Shown here piece after piece: positions 9,797-19,264 of a DNA stretch of 64,000 bases. The translations under genes and the position numbers were made by a program. The notes beneath the pieces are model-generated. The model made no database searches. It was not told the origin of the DNA and saw only the letters and a list, made by a program, of their open reading frames with translations. The stretch is from assembly GCA_964467455.1 (NCBI GenBank), contig CAYXQJ010000009.1, positions 1-64,000 of the forward strand, given 5' to 3'. How positions within the stretch are numbered: the stretch's first letter is position 1; each line of letters begins with the position of its first letter. Source of the stretch: OLB6 sp964467455 (GTDB lineage Bacteria; Bacteroidota; Ignavibacteria; Kapaibacteriales; Kapaibacteriaceae).

Positions 9797-11697
9797 TGCA
9801 ACAACGTTCTTACCCCGACGTGCTCCGCGACGCCAAACAAGCCATAGAGGCGCGTGATACACCACTGATCCATAAATATGCGGCAGAGTTGCGCACGTGT
9901 TCGGAGCCGGAGGCAGCTGCCTATGCCGACTATTACGATGGTGTTGCTTCACTCTATGCCGGCAACCCTCAGAGTGCAGATGAGTATTTCTCGTCGGCGC
10001 GCGCACATGCCGAGGAACGTCAACAACAGCAACTGATCGGTGTGATCGGGACGTCGCACGCTCAGGTCTTTATGACGTACGGACGATATCCTGAAGCGTT
10101 GAAGATGATCGATTCTGTGATCGCAACGTATACGGATCTGCCGGTCGATCGTGCATCATTGACGGCTCGTCGCGTACGGGCAACACTGTTGCGATTGATG
10201 GACGATCTGGCTGGTGCCTACGAGTCATTGCGGATCACCTTGGACCTTGCCCGTTCCCATGAAGACCGTATTATCGAGGCACTGTGTCTGTACGACATCG
10301 GCACCATCCACATGGTGACGGGTGATCTTCCTGCGGCCTTCGCTTCCCTGTATGCTTCACTGGATCTGTATGAGCAGTATGGCAATCCTTCCGACATTGC
10401 CTCCACACTCTCACAGATCGGCACGACGTACGCACAGTATCAAGAAATGGATCGGGCTCGTGAGATGTTTGAACGAGCCATCGAGATCCATACGGCGATG
10501 AATGAAGCACTAGGACTCATCGACAACTATGGTAATCTTGGCATCACGTGCATGACTGTAGGAGCATTCGAACAAGCGCGCACGTACCTCGAACAAGCGA
10601 TCAGCATCGCAGAGTCCGTTGGCGCAGATCATCATCGGACGTTCTTTGTTGAAGCCCTTGCGACCACGTTGCACGGGCTTGGAGAGTCAGATGCTGCATT
10701 GGCTCTTTTGGATCACGAAGCTGATAAGATCCGAATGTTCCCTGATATCGAAGTCTCGAGTCACGTCACGCGTAGCAAGATCCTTCTTGAACGTGGCCAT
10801 GCGGAAGAGGCCAATGCTCTCCTGCAAAAGGATCTTGCCACACTCGCGAACGAGCCCAGAACGGATCTCCGCCTACAGGTACGCGATGCCCTGCGTGCTA
10901 TTTCACGCGCGCGCGGTGACTTCGATGCCTATCTGGAACACGATGCCGCATATAACTCCATGAATGAAGAACTGCGTGGAAAGGCCACGACGCAAAAGGT
11001 CATGTTGCAGGAAAAGGAACGTGAACTCTCCATCCTTCAACAGCGCCACCACCGACATCTGGCCGTACTCTACTCAACGCTTCCACAACACATTGCCGAT
11101 CGTATCGCCAACGGTGAGGTCATCAACGATGTTCATGAACATGCGTCGGTCCTCTTCCTGGATATCGCCGGATACACTACCTATTCCAGCACGATGGAGG
11201 CACAAGAGACCACTTCCCTGCTATCGTCGATCTTCACGGTGTTCGACCAGATCTGTGCGCGTGAAGGGGCGACCAAGATCAAGACCATTGGCGATAGCTA
11301 CATGGCTGTTGCTCTTCCTGATGATGACCAGAACGCACCGACGACGGAACAACGCCTTGCTCGTGTTGCCCAAGCCATGATGGCGTCGCGCTTCACATGG
11401 CCCAATACCGATCCCATCCACTTCCGCATCGGCCTCCACACCGGACCTGTCGTTGCCGGCATCATCGGCACCGAACGCATGCAATACGACGTCTGGGGCG
11501 ACACCGTCAACGTTGCCTCTCGCATGGAAAGCACCGGCGAACCCGGCCGCATCCAGATGAGCGCGGTATTTGCCGATCATCTTCGCACTGCCGACCCCTC
11601 CGTCACACTGGTCCCACGCGGTCTTGTCGACATCAAGGGTAAGGGGCAGATGGAAACGTATTGGCTAGACGACCATCTTCTTCCACCGTCCGCGTGA
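9796..11697 (+). CDS. TPR-repeat class III adenylate cyclase (second, tandem)
   Basis: A 633-residue cytoplasmic protein, paralogous to the preceding cyclase but without its repeat insertions. Tetratricopeptide repeats occupy roughly residues 10-370, then a helical linker (LQEKERELSILQQRHHRHLA) and the cyclase domain from about residue 430. All key residues are present: metal aspartates in FLDIAGYT and TIGDSYM, adenine-recognition Lys in KIKTIGD and Asp in YDVWGDTVN, and NVASR with the catalytic Asn and Arg. The ATG overlaps the upstream stop codon as TGATG, implying translational coupling. The last 33 bases overlap the 3' end of the convergent MATE gene. Ligand sensed by the TPR region is unknown. 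Confidence 0.9.
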   Translation: MQQRSYPDVLRDAKQAIEARDTPLIHKYAAELRTCSEPEAAAYADYYDGVASLYAGNPQSADEYFSSARAHAEERQQQQLIGVIGTSHAQVFMTYGRYPEALKMIDSVIATYTDLPVDRASLTARRVRATLLRLMDDLAGAYESLRITLDLARSHEDRIIEALCLYDIGTIHMVTGDLPAAFASLYASLDLYEQYGNPSDIASTLSQIGTTYAQYQEMDRAREMFERAIEIHTAMNEALGLIDNYGNLGITCMTVGAFEQARTYLEQAISIAESVGADHHRTFFVEALATTLHGLGESDAALALLDHEADKIRMFPDIEVSSHVTRSKILLERGHAEEANALLQKDLATLANEPRTDLRLQVRDALRAISRARGDFDAYLEHDAAYNSMNEELRGKATTQKVMLQEKERELSILQQRHHRHLAVLYSTLPQHIADRIANGEVINDVHEHASVLFLDIAGYTTYSSTMEAQETTSLLSSIFTVFDQICAREGATKIKTIGDSYMAVALPDDDQNAPTTEQRLARVAQAMMASRFTWPNTDPIHFRIGLHTGPVVAGIIGTERMQYDVWGDTVNVASRMESTGEPGRIQMSAVFADHLRTADPSVTLVPRGLVDIKGKGQMETYWLDDHLLPPSA

Positions 11698-13041
11698 GAA
11701 CAGCCAGAGGGTAAAGATCCCGACGGATGTTTCGGAGATGAATGCCGCCCAGAAAACACCGGAGTGCGCCATGTTGTAATGAATGGCGAACAGGTAGCCG
11801 AGCGGGATCTGCAGACACCAAAAGAAGGCGATGTTGATGTATGTAGGTGTGCGAGTATCGCCAGCGCCGTTGAACGCCTGCACGGAGACCATCCACCAGC
11901 CGTAGACGATGTACGAATACGAGAGGATGCGAAGCCATTCGCCGCCGATGGCGATCACGTGAGGGTCGGTGGTGAAGTAGGCAATTAGTTGATCGTTGAA
12001 GACGAAGAAGACCACAGACACGAGGATGAGATAGAACATGTTGTAGAGTCCGGTCCGCCACACGGCTGCTTCGGCACGTTCCGGCTCATTGGCGCCGAGG
12101 TTTTGTCCGACGAGCGTCGCCGCAGCATTGCTCATCCCCCATGCCGGCATCAGCGTGAACATCATGATGCGAATGGCGATCGTTGATGCACTCACGGCAT
12201 GAGTACCTACTTCTGCAAGGATCCGCAGCAAGAAGATCCACGCCGTCATGGCCACGATCATCTGTCCGATGCCGCCGATCGACGTTCGGAGAATGTTCAA
12301 CATTACCTTCACATTCACGACTAGATCTGTCCACTGCACGCGCAGGTGTTTCCCTCCGCGGAACAACACCCACAGCTGCACGAGCACACCGGTGCCGCGT
12401 CCGATGGTGGTGGCCATGGCAGCCCCCTCCACACCAAGGGCAGGTATTGGTCCCCAACCAAAGATCAACAGTGGATCGAGGACAAGATTGATGCCGTTGG
12501 CGATCCACAACACGCGCATGGCGATGGCCGCATCGCCGGCGCCACGGAAGATGGCATTGATCACGAAGAGCAACATGATCACCACATTGCCCCCTAACAT
12601 CCAACGTGTATAGGCGGGACCGGTTGACACCACGGCCTCATCGGCACCCATCAGGGTGAGGAGCTCCGGTGCGTAGAAGATGCCGGCGACGGCAAATGGG
12701 ATGGAGATCACTGTCGCCGCGATGATGGCCTGCACTGCTGTGGTTGCAGCTTCGACATGATGTTTCTCGCCGACGCGACGGGCAACGATAGCCGTAACGG
12801 ATGTTGCAAGTCCCATCGCCACCGAATAGACGATGAACAGGAACGACTCCGTCAGCCCTACAGTTGCGACGGCAGTGCTCCCAAGCTTGCCAACGAAGTA
12901 GATGTCTACGACGGCAAACGTCGACTCCATCAATAACTCCAGCACCATCGGCACGGCAAGCAGCACGATGGCCCGTCGCATGGGAATGGATGTGTAATCG
13001 GCGTCAGTGCCGGCTATGGCGTCACGTAGTTCTTTGAGCAT
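11665..13041 (-). CDS. MATE-family multidrug/metabolite exporter
   Basis: A polytopic inner-membrane protein of 458 residues with the twelve-helix pattern of the MATE family, which exports cationic drugs or metabolites in exchange for Na+ or H+. Diagnostic stretches include PMVLELLMESTFAVVD and IYFVGKLGSTAVATVGLTES near the N-terminus and GAGDAAIAMRV in the middle, with the repeated half-protein pattern (GAGDTRTPTY later). I chose ATG 13041, giving MLKELRDAIAG, rather than the longer open frame to 13080, because the family begins shortly before the first membrane helix. Its 3' end overlaps the convergent cyclase gene. The upstream region is shared with the ATPase gene end and no operon partner is evident. 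Confidence 0.9.
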   Translation of the reverse strand: MLKELRDAIAGTDADYTSIPMRRAIVLLAVPMVLELLMESTFAVVDIYFVGKLGSTAVATVGLTESFLFIVYSVAMGLATSVTAIVARRVGEKHHVEAATTAVQAIIAATVISIPFAVAGIFYAPELLTLMGADEAVVSTGPAYTRWMLGGNVVIMLLFVINAIFRGAGDAAIAMRVLWIANGINLVLDPLLIFGWGPIPALGVEGAAMATTIGRGTGVLVQLWVLFRGGKHLRVQWTDLVVNVKVMLNILRTSIGGIGQMIVAMTAWIFLLRILAEVGTHAVSASTIAIRIMMFTLMPAWGMSNAAATLVGQNLGANEPERAEAAVWRTGLYNMFYLILVSVVFFVFNDQLIAYFTTDPHVIAIGGEWLRILSYSYIVYGWWMVSVQAFNGAGDTRTPTYINIAFFWCLQIPLGYLFAIHYNMAHSGVFWAAFISETSVGIFTLWLFSRGRWKKMVV

Positions 13042-13101
13042 GAAGTGTAAATGTACGCAAAGATGTTCCCGATGCGTCAATTACTGCAGCGTTGCCGGCA
13101 C

Positions 13102-14304
13102 TCACGCGATCCAATCGAGCACCGGTTTCCTGAGAAACTCTTCGAGGTTGATTCCGTCGCCCCCTACTAACAGCGTGCGATCGGCGTGAAACTCTTTGAG
13201 GAAGGCCTTGGTACCTACATGGTACTGTGGCGTAGAACCGCTCTTCACTTCGATCGTCGTGATGGTGCCGGATCGGTCGATCACGAAGTCGACCTCGGCA
13301 TTGCCTCTGTTCCAATAGTAGACCTTATAGGCCATGCCCAGGTTCGATTGATTCAACAAATGTGCACCGACAGCGCTTTCTACGTAGCGTCCCCAGGTTT
13401 GTGGATCTCGGCGCACGGCAGACAATGTTGTACCGGAACCTGCTGTAAGCAGTGCGGTATTGTAGACGTGAAGTTTGGGACTTGAGCCGCGACTTCTGGC
13501 AACATCACCGGCATATTTCTGGAGTCCACGTACCATACCGGCACCATCCAGCAAGTGCAGATAGTGCGCGAGCGTAACGGTGTTGCCGGCATCTTGCAGT
13601 TGTCCGATCATCTTGGTGTACGACAAGATCTGTCCCGAGTACCGACACGCCAACTCGAACACACGTCGCAGCAATGCCGGTTTATCAACGCGCGAAAGTA
13701 GCAGCACATCACGCGAGATCGATGTCTCCACCAACGACTGCAGTACATATTGTTCCCAACGCTGCGGATCCGTGATCAACGGAGCAGCGCCGGGATATCC
13801 GCCATAGTAGATGTATTCGTCAAGTTCGGTGCCGAAGGCATCGCGCATTTCAACAAACGACCAGTGTGGAACATGGATCGTTTCGAACCGACCGGCCAGA
13901 CTCTCCGTCAGTCCATCCTGGATCAACAGCGGCGCCGACCCCAATATGACGACGTGAAGCTTGATACCTGTGCGCGTATCTTCATCCCACAACCGCTTCA
14001 CCGTCTCGGACCATTGCGGGATCTTTTGGATCTCATCCAACACGAACACACCGCCATCACGCCCTGTTTCGGCGCGTGCGGCATCCCACTGTTGTTCGAT
14101 CCATACCGTCGACTTCAGCGTCGGCTCATCGGCACTTACCGACCTCACCGGCACCTTCAACCGGCTCACTGTCTGGTGCACCAACGTACTCTTCCCAACC
14201 TGTCGCGGTCCAGCCACCACCTGGATGAACCGTCTCGGCTCTTGTAGGCGCTCCTGGAGCACCTTCGCCATCGGTCGTTGATATGGTGTTTTCGCTTTAC
14301 TCAT
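13102..14304 (-). CDS. AAA+ ATPase with DUF4143 domain
   Basis: A 400-residue cytoplasmic ATPase of the AAA_14/DUF4143 family. Walker A is GPRQVGKS (residues 32-39) and Walker B is FVLDEIQKIP (Asp90-Glu91). The C-terminal DUF4143 half contains a PD-(D/E)XK-like pattern, EVDFVIDRSG followed by TTIEVKSG (Glu and Lys visible), reminiscent of a nuclease fold. Family members are widespread in free-living and host-associated bacteria and are often of unknown role. The start codon and the 36 bases upstream lie within a dense array of TTACTCAGT-type inverted repeats, suggesting tight, perhaps autogenous, control. No separate ribosome-binding site can be seen, so the message could be leaderless or the operator may replace it. 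Confidence 0.88.
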   Translation of the reverse strand: MSKAKTPYQRPMAKVLQERLQEPRRFIQVVAGPRQVGKSTLVHQTVSRLKVPVRSVSADEPTLKSTVWIEQQWDAARAETGRDGGVFVLDEIQKIPQWSETVKRLWDEDTRTGIKLHVVILGSAPLLIQDGLTESLAGRFETIHVPHWSFVEMRDAFGTELDEYIYYGGYPGAAPLITDPQRWEQYVLQSLVETSISRDVLLLSRVDKPALLRRVFELACRYSGQILSYTKMIGQLQDAGNTVTLAHYLHLLDGAGMVRGLQKYAGDVARSRGSSPKLHVYNTALLTAGSGTTLSAVRRDPQTWGRYVESAVGAHLLNQSNLGMAYKVYYWNRGNAEVDFVIDRSGTITTIEVKSGSTPQYHVGTKAFLKEFHADRTLLVGGDGINLEEFLRKPVLDWIA

Positions 14305-14342
14305 TGTACTGAGTAAATTTACTCAGTATACTGAGTAATTAC
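14296..14342. promoter_or_regulatory. Palindromic operator array overlapping the ATPase start codon
   Basis: Four alternating half-sites of the type TTACTCAGT/ACTGAGTAA lie back to back. Positions 14307-14328 form a perfect 22-base palindrome centred on AAATTT, and 14321-14336 form a second, overlapping perfect 16-base palindrome. A fourth, imperfect half-site includes the ATG and first codons of the ATPase gene. A dimeric or cooperatively binding regulator is the likely reader. Confidence 0.75.
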
Positions 14343-14364
14343 AAGTTTTCTGAGCAGGGGCGCT

Positions 14365-14709
14365 CTACGGCCTCTTCGCCTTCGGCAATCCGGCAACGAC
14401 GATATCATACGATGCGTCGATCAGTCCACGCACGACCTGATCGGGCACTTCCCCGGAAAGTCGGATCGTCGTCCAATGTTTGGCGTTAAGGTACGGTCCG
14501 GCGAACACATCGTGATACCGATCGCGCAGCTGTTCAATATCGTCCGGCTTGCCCTTGATCGCAATGGTCGGCGGATCTTCATCATTGCCAACGAAGGCGA
14601 AGATCTTGCCGGCAACCTTATAGACCAGCGGTGTTGGTCCAAAGGGCAAGTCTTCGAACGCTCCGGGTTTGACGATACAGTGGTCGTGAATATCGATCAA
14701 TGACAGCAT
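14365..14709 (-). CDS. MmcQ/YjbR family DNA-binding-like protein
   Basis: A 114-residue protein matching the full length of MmcQ/YjbR proteins, a small alpha/beta CyaY-like fold. The pattern GPTPLVYKVAGKIFAFVG followed by AIKGKP and the C-terminal YLNAKHWTTIRL segment are typical. The biochemical role of the family is unclear; some are annotated as DNA-binding. It starts 9 bases downstream of the end of the porin-like gene and is probably co-transcribed with it. Confidence 0.85.
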   Translation of the reverse strand: MLSLIDIHDHCIVKPGAFEDLPFGPTPLVYKVAGKIFAFVGNDEDPPTIAIKGKPDDIEQLRDRYHDVFAGPYLNAKHWTTIRLSGEVPDQVVRGLIDASYDIVVAGLPKAKRP

Positions 14710-14717
14710 TGTAATGC

Positions 14718-15644
14718 TCAGTCAGAAAGTCGGCACGAATATTGGATGGTTGCGATCACACCGCGTGTGAGACCGTCCGGACGGGCATCACGGACGATAA
14801 AGGGCACACCGATGTTGAATTGTAAAGCATGCTGCGCCGACAACGCATAGTCAACATAGAGGTTGCCGTTAAGCGTCACGCCTTGTGATCCGATGATCTC
14901 GCGCTCAACACCTTGCTCGTCCGTGAATCGATCGTTGCGAATGTGATAGATCGGCAAGATACTCGGCGTAATGGTCCATTCCTCACCAATTGTGAACGGA
15001 TACGACACTCGCAGTAACAGGTCCGGTTGACGGTAGTAGTTGTTCGTCGACTGAATGGTACTCAACACCGACGTACTCGGATACATCGATGCAAAGAATG
15101 TATTTGCGTTTTGGGTAAGGGGCTGTTGGTACGCCAACACCACATGAAGTTTGTCGATCGAATATCCGATGCCGGTGATCAGATCCACCGTACCGAGACT
15201 AGCCTGATAGTCCATGGGTAAAGGCAGTCCATCAAGCTCTGCACCACCATCGGACAGCGGGATCTTGACGGCGGCCGTAAACGAGAGATCGGAGGTTGCG
15301 TCAACCGTCGCATTAACGAAGACATCCGAAACACCGAAGACCGAGATGTCGTTGCCGGACTGTGCCAGCGACGTCAGCTTTACATCGAACGAGAGACGCT
15401 TCGACACTCGACGATTCACAGAGAGATAGGCACCGGCTACGCCGATGTCATAGTCGGCCGTACCGAAGAAGCCACCGATAGAAAGCGTTGTATAGTATGC
15501 TGTTGACGTATCGTCAGATTCAGGCACAACGCCATGCAACGTACACGCGCCGGCATCACTGCATCCTTGTGCCTGCAAAGGCATTGCATGCAGCGAGAGC
15601 AACAACACGCAGCAAATGAGGGCGATCGTGATCGGTCGGCACAT
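14718..15644 (-). CDS. Outer-membrane beta-barrel (porin-like) protein
   Basis: A 308-residue exported protein with a clear signal peptide (ITIALICCVLLLSLHAMPLQAQ) and alternating amphipathic strands ending in an aromatic/polar C-terminal strand, consistent with an outer-membrane barrel. No enzymatic motif is visible. Two cysteines shortly after the cleavage site (CSDAGAC) may form a disulfide. The ATG overlaps the preceding stop as TGATG, so it is translationally coupled to the LamG/T9SS gene upstream. Substrate unknown. Confidence 0.65.
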   Translation of the reverse strand: MCRPITIALICCVLLLSLHAMPLQAQGCSDAGACTLHGVVPESDDTSTAYYTTLSIGGFFGTADYDIGVAGAYLSVNRRVSKRLSFDVKLTSLAQSGNDISVFGVSDVFVNATVDATSDLSFTAAVKIPLSDGGAELDGLPLPMDYQASLGTVDLITGIGYSIDKLHVVLAYQQPLTQNANTFFASMYPSTSVLSTIQSTNNYYRQPDLLLRVSYPFTIGEEWTITPSILPIYHIRNDRFTDEQGVEREIIGSQGVTLNGNLYVDYALSAQHALQFNIGVPFIVRDARPDGLTRGVIATIQYSCRLSD

Positions 15645-16594
15645 CAATGCAACACCACCACCGTACTCACACCAACGATCTTTCCGTTGTTGAGGGCGGT
15701 CACTGAATAACGACCGTTGCTCAGAGTTGCCAGCGAGATGGTTGACGTTGCCTGCTCACGGCGCACGACGCGACCCACCTGGTCGCGGATCTCGATCTCG
15801 GTTATCACGGCATCTTCAGGGATCTCAATAGTGATCACATCGGCTGTCGGATTCGGATAGAAGCCCATGTTGCGCAGTGTGCTGTGCTCTGCAACGGAAT
15901 TGGGTCCGCCCCCTTCACCCAGAGTAGCGATCTCGGCATCGGAGAGCAGCCGGTTGTAAATGCGAACGTCATCAACACGGCTTAATGTGTCTTGATTGCT
16001 GATGCTGAGCATATCAGGCAAGAGAAACGTATTCTGCGATAGATTAGAGAGATCAACAACCTGGAGTCCATTCAAATATCCCTTTAGCGTTGCCTGTGCC
16101 GAATTGTTCCACACCAGGGCGATATGATTCCAGGATGTATCGGTCTCGAAACATCCAGAAACGGCGCTACCTCCGGAGATGACTTTTAGACAGAACTCAT
16201 CAGGTGATGATGTCGATCGGGTTATAGAAACACTCCAGGGATTTCCGCCGACAGTTGTGTCGATCGCTTCGAGCACACCATACGTCTTCGGCTCCTCTTG
16301 CAACGTCACACCATCCATTGCTGTCTTGTACCAGAAACACACCGAGATCTGATTTGACGGCATTTGTCGTGGATAGCTATACACGGTACCGCCCGTGAAG
16401 TAGATACTCGCATTGGGCATTCCATCACGGTCAGGTCCATAGGCGAACGTTCCGAAAGAACCCGTAAACGCCGGATTGGACGACACGTTCTGAATCGACC
16501 CGTCGAACGGATAGTGATAGTCGGGATCTTGTGCCTGAGCCGCAACACTGAAAGCAGCCAAGAACAGCGCTAGTACGAAGAAACAACGGAACAT
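15644..16594 (-). CDS. Secreted LamG-domain protein with T9SS sorting domain
   Basis: A 316-residue exported protein. The signal peptide is MFRCFFVLALFLAAFSVAAQ. Residues about 25-225 are a LamG/concanavalin-like jelly roll (ISVCFWYKTAMDGV, SWNHIALVW, VDDVRIYNRLLSDAEI), a carbohydrate- or protein-binding module. The last about 75 residues (MGFYPNPTADVITIEIP, SNGRYSVTALNNGK) are a type A T9SS sorting domain. ATG 16594 was chosen over a longer open frame because GAGGAGGG sits just upstream and the signal peptide begins there. It leads a coupled pair with the porin-like gene. Confidence 0.85.
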   Translation of the reverse strand: MFRCFFVLALFLAAFSVAAQAQDPDYHYPFDGSIQNVSSNPAFTGSFGTFAYGPDRDGMPNASIYFTGGTVYSYPRQMPSNQISVCFWYKTAMDGVTLQEEPKTYGVLEAIDTTVGGNPWSVSITRSTSSPDEFCLKVISGGSAVSGCFETDTSWNHIALVWNNSAQATLKGYLNGLQVVDLSNLSQNTFLLPDMLSISNQDTLSRVDDVRIYNRLLSDAEIATLGEGGGPNSVAEHSTLRNMGFYPNPTADVITIEIPEDAVITEIEIRDQVGRVVRREQATSTISLATLSNGRYSVTALNNGKIVGVSTVVVLH

Positions 16595-16658
16595 GTGACC
16601 CTCCTCATATTGGTGACATGGCGTAAGATAACGAACGAAAGGGTCAACCCAAGTGCCC

Positions 16659-17870
16659 TTAGCGACAGACCAATGCAGCCGTGTATCGCTCACGTCCGTT
16701 GCTCAGAACAACGCTATAGGACCCTGGGGACAGTGCCGGCCCCCTAACAATGTGAGAAGCATGCGTGCCTGTGTACTGGATCTGGCCGAGTGCGTTGATG
16801 ATCTGCACCTCCCACACACCTTCGTAGGGGGCAGTTATGGTCCACGAATCAATGACTGGATGTGGTGCGATCGCGATCTTATCTCCAGTCGTGCGATGTT
16901 GACGGTGTTCACGAACGGAGGTCGGCAACAGATCGATCTTCGCACGAAGGAGATTGCACGTCGTTCGGTAGTGTTCGATCAGGGCCGTGATCACCTCACC
17001 TGACACGATCCGGATCCGTTCGGTGTCCTTCAGAAGGATCACGGCAACGTAAAACGTAAGACGTTCACCGGGGGCGAGTGTAGGATGTGATGAGAGCGCC
17101 ATCAGCGCGAGAACATCACTCGGCGTCTCATCAACGATGATCGCATTGGTCGCGAGTGATCGATACTTGTCTTCGTCTGTTTGATCGAGGGCAAAGGCGA
17201 GTCCGTCAACAGCCGTCACAGCTCGCTGCCGCGTTGATGTTCGCAGCATGGCAACGGCGATCTCCCCGCTCAGGTCTTCGTTATGGTCGCGAGCCATGTA
17301 GAGCAGCGTACTATCTGCGGCATACATCGCACGGTGCCGATCGTTCAGCGACGAAAGCAGTGGGTTGTCGCGCGGACCGATGCACGGATCGATCACCAGT
17401 GCGGGGATGACATGATACATCGTGTCCGATGATGCGTTACCGATGTCCACTTCCAGCAACACCGTAGACCGTAGTGGACCTTGATCGAAGGAGTACAGGC
17501 GTTGTCGGACATGGAAGAGTCCGTCAACGGAGCACTCATTCTTCAGCACTTCGCCAACATCATCATACTCGACGATCACATCTGTTGCCCACGTCGCGTC
17601 ACTCTCACCCGAGAACGGATCATAGGTTGACATCACGCGAGGTCGCAACTCCCCATCGACGCGTTGCTGTCCACCGATCCACAGTCCCATCCCCTCCAAG
17701 AACTGCCATCCCGTCGACCGTGGATAGAACAGTTCACCGGTCGTCCCATCGCCGCGATGACCTACCTCTACATCTCCATAGGTATTCCACACTACGCTCC
17801 GTTCCTGAGAGGTGAGGGGGAGCGTCAGGAACAAGAGTAGCAAGGCCGTATGTAGTTCCCGAGATGTCAC
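16659..17870 (-). CDS. Secreted protein with T9SS type A-like C-terminus
   Basis: A 403-residue protein with an N-terminal signal peptide (ELHTALLLLFLTLPLTSQ), a beta-rich body of unknown function (WQFLEGMGLWIGGQ is a typical opening of uncharacterised T9SS cargo) and a C-terminal sorting domain (APHPVIDSWTI, LSPGSYSVVLSNG). It begins with GTG; no ATG lies between the upstream stop and the signal peptide. It lies 64 bases upstream of the LamG gene on the same strand and probably shares its transcript. Confidence 0.7.
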   Translation of the reverse strand: MTSRELHTALLLLFLTLPLTSQERSVVWNTYGDVEVGHRGDGTTGELFYPRSTGWQFLEGMGLWIGGQQRVDGELRPRVMSTYDPFSGESDATWATDVIVEYDDVGEVLKNECSVDGLFHVRQRLYSFDQGPLRSTVLLEVDIGNASSDTMYHVIPALVIDPCIGPRDNPLLSSLNDRHRAMYAADSTLLYMARDHNEDLSGEIAVAMLRTSTRQRAVTAVDGLAFALDQTDEDKYRSLATNAIIVDETPSDVLALMALSSHPTLAPGERLTFYVAVILLKDTERIRIVSGEVITALIEHYRTTCNLLRAKIDLLPTSVREHRQHRTTGDKIAIAPHPVIDSWTITAPYEGVWEVQIINALGQIQYTGTHASHIVRGPALSPGSYSVVLSNGRERYTAALVCR

Positions 17871-17974
17871 CTAGCAAGATAGCGAGGGGACATTACAAGA
17901 TGCACACGACAACTAGAATTTTGCCAAGGGTAAATGGAGGAAACGTCCCCGATCGAATCAGGTAGTTACATCCA

Positions 17975-19264
17975 TCACTCTGATTCCGTGAAGTTCACTC
18001 TAACGCCGTACTTGATAAGAGGATACGTGATGTTTCCACTTGTGGCAAACTCCCTTCGTTCGCCGCCACCAATGTTCATCCAAAGATTTTCGGCAATTCT
18101 TAGGTCAAGTCCTGCCGACCAGAGCGTAAAGTCAACGCTTTCTCCTCGTCCTATTGAATATCTTGACCCTCCCCAAAGAAGTTGAACATATGGGCGTACT
18201 CTAGACGTTCCAGCAATGAGCTGTGCGCCGTATGAGAAGTCATTCTCAAGTGAATCGGCATAAGATCCCGACGAAAACGCGTAACTACCGGAAGCGATGA
18301 TTTGAAGATACTGGCCTATACCATACGACATTGATATCAGAAGCGGCGCCCTTACAGATTGTATGTCCGACACGTATCCGTTCTTTGAATGAACATTTAC
18401 TCCAATCCCAACGGTCAACTGATATCCATGATTCCATGATGAGTCAGCCCATAGTCTCTTCTGCTCACGAATCCTAGTGTCAGCTGCTTCAATCCTCATT
18501 TGACGTCCTGTCTTGCTTCTGTCATAGATCGCCATACAGAGTGCTTCGTATGCATATAACTTCTGCCTGTATTGATCAATTGATTCAGCAGGCAGACTTC
18601 TAACAATTGTATCAACCATACGCCCAATAAGAGAATCGGGGCTGGCACCATACTTTTTTGCTAGCCGAGCAAGTTCGCTGGGTTGTGAAAGAACGATCAA
18701 CTTAGTTTTATCATCCTCACCTCGCAACGCACCTTGCATCTCGTTTCGCCACATAGCTGCTCTATTTTGCAAGGTGTCTAGTTGATCATCATCAAGTGCA
18801 GATTGATACTCGTCCATGACATACGCCATGAATTTCTCATCATTCCGCACATCAGAACCATCGTATATAGTCCACTTGATTCCTATCCCGGATCGATAGC
18901 CACTTGAATCGTAACCGGTAGCTAGACCGAACTGGATGTTCCTAATGTTTAGCCAACCGAGTGCGTTCGATTGCACCGAAGATGTATCAGAGAGTCGCCA
19001 TGGCGCGAATTCAATCCCAGTGGCTGGGGATACACCAGAATTGTTGTTGCCCAGTTGTCCCAGCTGCGTAATGAGCTTTTTGACAGTCCCTGGTCGGTGT
19101 ATCGTCTCGGGTTTGTTACTCAGAGAATAGAAGACCCATAGTTCTGGATTCGAAAGATCAACGTAGCCGTTCTTCTGTGGCTCCCGCATCTGAGTGTGGA
19201 CCTCTGATACTTGAAGCATTGAGAGAGCGACTATGGCCGATGCAAGAAGCGTGTTACGCGACAT
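17975..19264 (-). CDS. Exported outer-membrane-barrel-like protein of unknown function (AT-rich island)
   Basis: A 429-residue protein with a signal peptide (MSRNTLLASAIVALSMLQVS), a helical middle region (about residues 120-270) and a C-terminal half of amphipathic strands (PLLISMSYGIGQYLQIIASG; terminal YGVRVNFTESE) like an OmpW/OmpA-type small barrel. I recognise no family. Codon and base use are visibly more AT-rich than the neighbours, as for the next two genes, suggesting acquisition as a block. The ATG at 19264 overlaps the end of the preceding gene by 11 bases, so a three-gene operon (20025 to 17975) is likely. Confidence 0.6.
   Translation of the reverse strand: MSRNTLLASAIVALSMLQVSEVHTQMREPQKNGYVDLSNPELWVFYSLSNKPETIHRPGTVKKLITQLGQLGNNNSGVSPATGIEFAPWRLSDTSSVQSNALGWLNIRNIQFGLATGYDSSGYRSGIGIKWTIYDGSDVRNDEKFMAYVMDEYQSALDDDQLDTLQNRAAMWRNEMQGALRGEDDKTKLIVLSQPSELARLAKKYGASPDSLIGRMVDTIVRSLPAESIDQYRQKLYAYEALCMAIYDRSKTGRQMRIEAADTRIREQKRLWADSSWNHGYQLTVGIGVNVHSKNGYVSDIQSVRAPLLISMSYGIGQYLQIIASGSYAFSSGSYADSLENDFSYGAQLIAGTSRVRPYVQLLWGGSRYSIGRGESVDFTLWSAGLDLRIAENLWMNIGGGERREFATSGNITYPLIKYGVRVNFTESE

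Noticed and set aside
14448..14462. CTTCCCCGGAAAG as a further copy of the CCGGCA repeat
   Set aside because: It lies in the coding sequence of the MmcQ/YjbR gene, differs in the GGCAA end and has no neighbouring units; chance match.
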